Source: Desulfomonile sp.
GTDB taxonomy: Bacteria; Desulfobacterota; Desulfomonilia; Desulfomonilales; Desulfomonilaceae
Direction of reading: 5' to 3'
DNA: 17,015 nt
NCBI GenBank assembly: GCA_020216785.1
Contig: JAIWNO010000289.1
Span: 1-17,015 of the forward strand
Both the position numbers and the translations under genes were made by a program. Position 1 is the first letter of the stretch. Every line of letters begins with the position of its first letter. Positions 14,214-17,015 of this stretch are shown in pieces. The notes beneath the pieces are model-generated. The model searched no databases. It was not told where the DNA came from and saw nothing but the letters and a program-made list of their open reading frames with translations.

Positions 14214-14968
14214 AGGTATACTTCGTCGGCGCTGGGCCGGGAGATCCCGAGCTTCTGACCGTAAGGGCGCAGCGATTGCTCAAAGAGTGCCGAATGTGCA
14301 TCTACGCCGGTTCACTGGTGAATCCGGCCGTCCTGAATTTGATCCCGCAGGGTGCTGAGACCCACGACTCGGCTGAATTGGACCTGGAAGAGATCGCAAG
14401 CCTTTTTCGGAGCGCGCGAGACAGGGATATTGACGTAATCCGGCTGCACTCGGGCGACCCCTCGATTTTCGGGGCCGTACGAGAACAGATGAACGAGCTG
14501 GACAAGCTCGGTATCGCCTATGAGGTCGTGCCGGGTGTCAGCTCTTTTCAGGCGGCCGCTGCCGCGCTCCAGGCCGAGCTGACCGCGCCGGAAATCTCGC
14601 AAACGATCATACTAACTCGCTCCGAAGGCCGCACACCCGTGCCGCCCGAACAGGGTTTGACTGTTCTTGCGGCAACCCAATCAACGCTGTGCATATTCCT
14701 CTCCGCCCACAAGTTAGGAGAAATCGCGGCCGCTTTGCAGCCGCATTATGGGGAGAACTGCCCGGTTGCGCTCGTATACCGCGCGTCCTGGCCTGATGAA
14801 GTGGTGGTTCGGGGCATGCTCGCGGATATCGCTGAAAAAGTGGCTCCTCTGGCCCTGAGCAAGACGGCCATGATTATCGTGGGGCACGCTCTCTCGCGGG
14901 AGGCGCCCCCTTCAAGACTGTACGATCCGGCCTTCTCCCACGGATATCGTAGAGGAGAGAATGGATGA
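14210..14968 (+). CDS. cbiF: Cobalt-precorrin-4 C11-methyltransferase CbiF
   Basis: This 252-residue methylase starts MKVYFVGAGPGDPELLTVRA and has CIYAGSLVNPAVL, the RLHSGDPSIFGAVREQ segment, VVPGVSSFQAAAAAL and the ILTRSEGRTPVP run that mark CbiF/CobM. It methylates C-11. GTG 14210 overlaps the cbiL stop (GTGA); GGAG at 14196-14199 lies 10 nt upstream. A near-C-terminal S-K-T-A-M-I-I-V-G-H-A-L block also fits. It is of normal length and overlaps cbiG by 4 bp. Confidence 0.96.
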   Translation: MKVYFVGAGPGDPELLTVRAQRLLKECRMCIYAGSLVNPAVLNLIPQGAETHDSAELDLEEIASLFRSARDRDIDVIRLHSGDPSIFGAVREQMNELDKLGIAYEVVPGVSSFQAAAAALQAELTAPEISQTIILTRSEGRTPVPPEQGLTVLAATQSTLCIFLSAHKLGEIAAALQPHYGENCPVALVYRASWPDEVVVRGMLADIAEKVAPLALSKTAMIIVGHALSREAPPSRLYDPAFSHGYRRGENG

Positions 14969-15741
14969 GCACTGCGCTCGTTACTCTCTCTGCCGAAGGT
15001 GCTCGCCTCGCGCGGCTGCTTGCGGGCGGACTCCCCGACTGCCATGTGTTTGTTCATGAGAGCGCGGCGAGTTCTGCAGATGTGCAATCCTTTTCGAGCG
15101 TCACAGGCCTGACCGCTCGCATCTTCAAAAATTACGCGGCTGTCATCTTCATTGCGCCCTGCGGCGTGGCGGTACGTGCAATCGCTCCGCTCCTGCGGCA
15201 TAAGATTACAGACCCTGCGGTCGTCGTGGTAGATGTGCGCGGAAGATGGGCAGTAAGCCTTCTCAGCGGACACGAAGGCGGGGCCAATGATCTGGCTCTG
15301 TCGGTCAGCAACATTCTCTTTGCAGAACCTGTAATCACCACGACGACCGAAGCGCTCAAAGACCTCATTGTAGGAGTGGGGTGCCGCAAAGAGACCGCAG
15401 CAGATCAAATCGTGGCGGCGGTGAAAACCACCCTTGCGGATGCGGCCCTGGATCTGTCGATGGTTCGGCTGCTCAGCTCCGCCGATGTAAAGGCAAACGA
15501 GAAAGGGCTGCTGGCCGCGGCGAGCGAGCTTGGCGTGCCGCTGCGCTTCATATCTTCACAAGAAATCCGCAGTTGTGCCCAAGAGTTTGAGCATTCGGAT
15601 TTCGTGAATTCGAAGGTGGACGTCCCCGCTGTGGCGGAGCCTGCTGCGCTTCTCGCGGGAAGGAGGACCCAATTAGTCGTCAGAAGGACGCGTCACAACG
15701 GAGTGACCGTAGCGGTAGCACGGGAAAGCTCTTTGTCGTAG
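14965..15741 (+). CDS. cbiG: Cobalt-precorrin-5A hydrolase CbiG, short form
   Basis: CbiG opens the delta-lactone and removes the C2 unit as acetaldehyde. This 258-residue protein has the N-terminal domain (IFKNYAAVIFIAPCGVAVRAIAPLL near 53-77; VVDVRGRWAVSLLSGHEGGAND near 88-109) and the C-terminal domain starting KDLIVGVGCRKETAAD near 132-147 and ending A-L-L-A-G...VTVAVARE. Between them the protein goes from PVITTTTEAL straight to KDLIVG, so the central region seen in CbiG of about 330-350 residues is missing. ATG 14965 overlaps the cbiF stop, with AGAGGAGAGA at 14951-14960. Its last 70 bp overlap the proposed cbiH start region. Confidence 0.92.
   Translation: MSTALVTLSAEGARLARLLAGGLPDCHVFVHESAASSADVQSFSSVTGLTARIFKNYAAVIFIAPCGVAVRAIAPLLRHKITDPAVVVVDVRGRWAVSLLSGHEGGANDLALSVSNILFAEPVITTTTEALKDLIVGVGCRKETAADQIVAAVKTTLADAALDLSMVRLLSSADVKANEKGLLAAASELGVPLRFISSQEIRSCAQEFEHSDFVNSKVDVPAVAEPAALLAGRRTQLVVRRTRHNGVTVAVARESSLS
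15662..15667 (+). promoter_or_regulatory. Ribosome-binding site deciding the cbiH start
   Basis: AAGGAGGA (15660-15667) is the strongest ribosome-binding site near this junction and lies 4 nt before ATT 15672. No ATG, GTG or TTG in the cbiH frame stands at usable spacing. Confidence 0.55.
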
Positions 15742-16451
15742 GCATCGGCCCGGGCGGCCCTCCGGATCGCACGCTGCGGGCGGAGCAAGCTATAACTTCC
15801 AGCCGGGTTGTTGTCGGATATAAGAGGTATCTCGACCTGGTCAGAGACCTGACCAAGGGCAAAGAGCTGATCTCGTCGGGCATGAAGGCGGAGAGGGAAC
15901 GGTGCCGGGCCGCGCTCGAAAAGGCGGTTTCGGGCACCACGGTGGCACTTGTCTCCTCAGGGGACGCGGGCATCTATGGCATGGCCGGGCTGGCCGTGGA
16001 AATGGCCTCAAGCCTCGGCATCAATGTCCCGATCGAGATCGTTCCGGGAGTCACAGCAGCCAGTGCGCTCGCGGCAAAGGTCGGTGCGCCCCTGATGCTG
16101 GACTTCGCGTGCATCAGTCTGAGCGATCTCCTTGTTCCGTGGAAAAAGATCGAGCAGAGATTGGAAGCCGTTGCTCAGGCGGACCTTGTTGTCGCTCTCT
16201 ACAACCCGAAGAGTAAGAAACGGGCGACCCAGTTGGAGCAGGCCGCGGAGATTTTCCGAAAGTATCGACCCGACAACACGCCCGTGGCGATAGGGACTGC
16301 GCTGGGCACTGATGAGGAGGTCATAGTTCTCTCCGATCTGGAGCGCTTCCTTTCGCACGAGATCAATATGCGAAGCGTGGTGATCATAGGCAATCGATCT
16401 TCCAGGGTGATTCAAGGCCTTTTCGTGACCCCGCGCGGATACCGGCTATGA
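15672..16451 (+). CDS. cbiH: Precorrin-3B C17-methyltransferase CbiH, apparent ATT start
   Basis: The conserved CbiH/CobJ sequence begins GKLFVVGIGPGG at 15723 and continues with VVVGYKRYLDL, ELISSGMKAERERCRAALEKA, VALVSSGDAGIYGMAGL, IVPGVTAASALAAKVGAPL, ALYNPKSKKR and MRSVVIIGNRSSR. The enzyme methylates C-17 and contracts the ring. The frame is open from 15591, after TGA 15588-15590, but has no ATG, GTG or TTG until ATG 15882, which would remove about 53 conserved residues, including the SAM-binding G-x-G-P-G. The best start is ATT 15672, giving MSRQKDASQ... and 259 residues, with AAGGAGGA 4 nt upstream. It overlaps cbiG by 70 bp. A base error or a frameshifted CbiG-CbiH fusion are alternatives. 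The function is secure; the start is inferred. Confidence 0.85.
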   Translation: MSRQKDASQRSDRSGSTGKLFVVGIGPGGPPDRTLRAEQAITSSRVVVGYKRYLDLVRDLTKGKELISSGMKAERERCRAALEKAVSGTTVALVSSGDAGIYGMAGLAVEMASSLGINVPIEIVPGVTAASALAAKVGAPLMLDFACISLSDLLVPWKKIEQRLEAVAQADLVVALYNPKSKKRATQLEQAAEIFRKYRPDNTPVAIGTALGTDEEVIVLSDLERFLSHEINMRSVVIIGNRSSRVIQGLFVTPRGYRL

Positions 16452-17015
16452 TCCTGCTGATCGGCGGCACGAGCGAAACCGCTTCATTGGCCCAGGCGCT
16501 TGCGAGCGCCGGCTTTTCGGTCGTGGTTTCAACGGCCACGGACTTGCCCCTGGAGATCGGCAACCATCCCAACATCTCCCGCACGAGCGGCGCGCTCGAT
16601 TCGCAAGGGATCAAACGACTTGCTTACGGGCTCCACGCCGGCATAATCGTGGACGCCTCCCATCCTTATGCGACCGCAGTGAAGGCAAATGCCAAGAAAG
16701 CCGCGGCAGCCCTCGGCATTCCTTACGTTCAATGGACGCGGCCGCTGTCACCCAATTACGAAGACTGGATCATTATTCGAGAAACCCATGAGCTTGCAGC
16801 CAAGACCGCGTGCGCCTTTGGCCGTCCGGTATTGGTCACAACCGGGGCGAAGAATCTTGCCCCTTATGCGGCGGAGGCGCAACGAACCGGGATTCATTTG
16901 GTCGTGCGGGTTCTGCCTTATTCGAATTCCCTTGAAGCCTGCCGCAAGGCCGGAATCGAGCAGAAGAGCGTCATAATCGGCCGGGGACCTTTCTCTTTTG
17001 AGGAAAACGTCAAGG
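16448..17015 (+). CDS. cbiJ: Cobalt-precorrin-6A reductase CbiJ, 5' part
   Basis: The reading frame from ATG 16448 stays open to the window edge, giving 189 residues of the expected roughly 250. It begins MILLIGGTSETASLAQAL, then has TSGALDSQG, IVDASHPYATAVKANA, a Y-V-Q-W-T-R-P segment, VLVTTGAKNLAPY and VIIGRGPFSFEEN, all fitting the CbiJ/CobK family, which reduces the macrocycle with a nicotinamide cofactor. The start overlaps the cbiH stop as ATGA. The gene is cut by the window end, not by a mutation. cbiT, cobA or the late nucleotide-loop genes could follow downstream. Confidence 0.93.
   Translation, partial: MILLIGGTSETASLAQALASAGFSVVVSTATDLPLEIGNHPNISRTSGALDSQGIKRLAYGLHAGIIVDASHPYATAVKANAKKAAAALGIPYVQWTRPLSPNYEDWIIIRETHELAAKTACAFGRPVLVTTGAKNLAPYAAEAQRTGIHLVVRVLPYSNSLEACRKAGIEQKSVIIGRGPFSFEENVK

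Noticed and set aside
15690..15741. Programmed -1 frameshift joining CbiG and CbiH
   Set aside because: No classical slippery heptamer is in the right register near the end of cbiG, and a strong ribosome-binding site at 15660-15667 favours separate initiation. Kept only as an alternative to the ATT start.
1..17015. CRISPR arrays, tRNA and rRNA genes
   Set aside because: No regularly spaced repeats and no tRNA or rRNA-like sequence were seen on either strand.

Overview
The window is dominated by one long, plus-strand, tightly packed operon for anaerobic (early cobalt insertion) cobalamin biosynthesis, about 2.26-17.0 kb, which runs off the right edge. Gene content (CbiX chelatase, CbiD, CbiG and CbiMNQO cobalt uptake; no CobG, CobN or CobF seen), the moderately high GC and the mix of neighbours suggest an anaerobic bacterium, perhaps a Desulfobacterota (deltaproteobacterial) relative. 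The lineage is an inference; nothing in the window fixes it.

Layout. (1) 3-1442: a decayed insertion sequence of the ISKra4 type, with recognisable 21-bp terminal inverted repeats and a transposase broken by a TAG stop and a frameshift. (2) 1507-1740: the frameshifted, truncated start of a peptidoglycan-binding protein gene. (3) 1760-2053, minus strand: a small GYD-domain protein, divergent from the operon. (4) 2225-2728: candidate promoter, a well-conserved cobalamin riboswitch and a roughly 290-nt leader with several hairpins. (5) 2729-17015: cobD-cobQ fusion, cbiB, a 220-bp gap with a hairpin repeat, then cbiA, cbiC, cbiX, cbiM, cbiN, cbiQ, cbiO, cbiD, cbiE, cbiL, cbiF, cbiG, cbiH and the first part of cbiJ.

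How the genes work together. CbiMNQO is an ECF-type importer that brings in cobalt. CbiX puts cobalt into sirohydrochlorin. CbiL, CbiH, CbiF, CbiG, CbiD, CbiJ, CbiE and CbiC methylate, contract, reduce and rearrange the ring to cobyrinic acid. CbiA and the CobQ half of the fusion amidate it. The CobD half makes aminopropanol phosphate and CbiB attaches it. The precorrin-8 decarboxylase CbiT is not in the window, either fused to CbiE or separate. Uroporphyrinogen methyltransferase, the cobalamin adenosyltransferase and the nucleotide-loop genes (cobU, cobS, cobT) are also absent, so they must lie downstream or elsewhere. Most gene junctions overlap by 4 bp (ATGA or GTGA), which points to translational coupling under control of the B12 riboswitch.

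The most unusual points are: cbiH has no ATG, GTG or TTG start that would include its conserved N-terminus, and seems to start at an ATT behind a strong ribosome-binding site; CobD and CobQ are fused in one polypeptide; CbiG lacks its usual central region; and cbiT is missing. I did not find a wholly new system. This is a recognisable B12 locus with some distinctive details.
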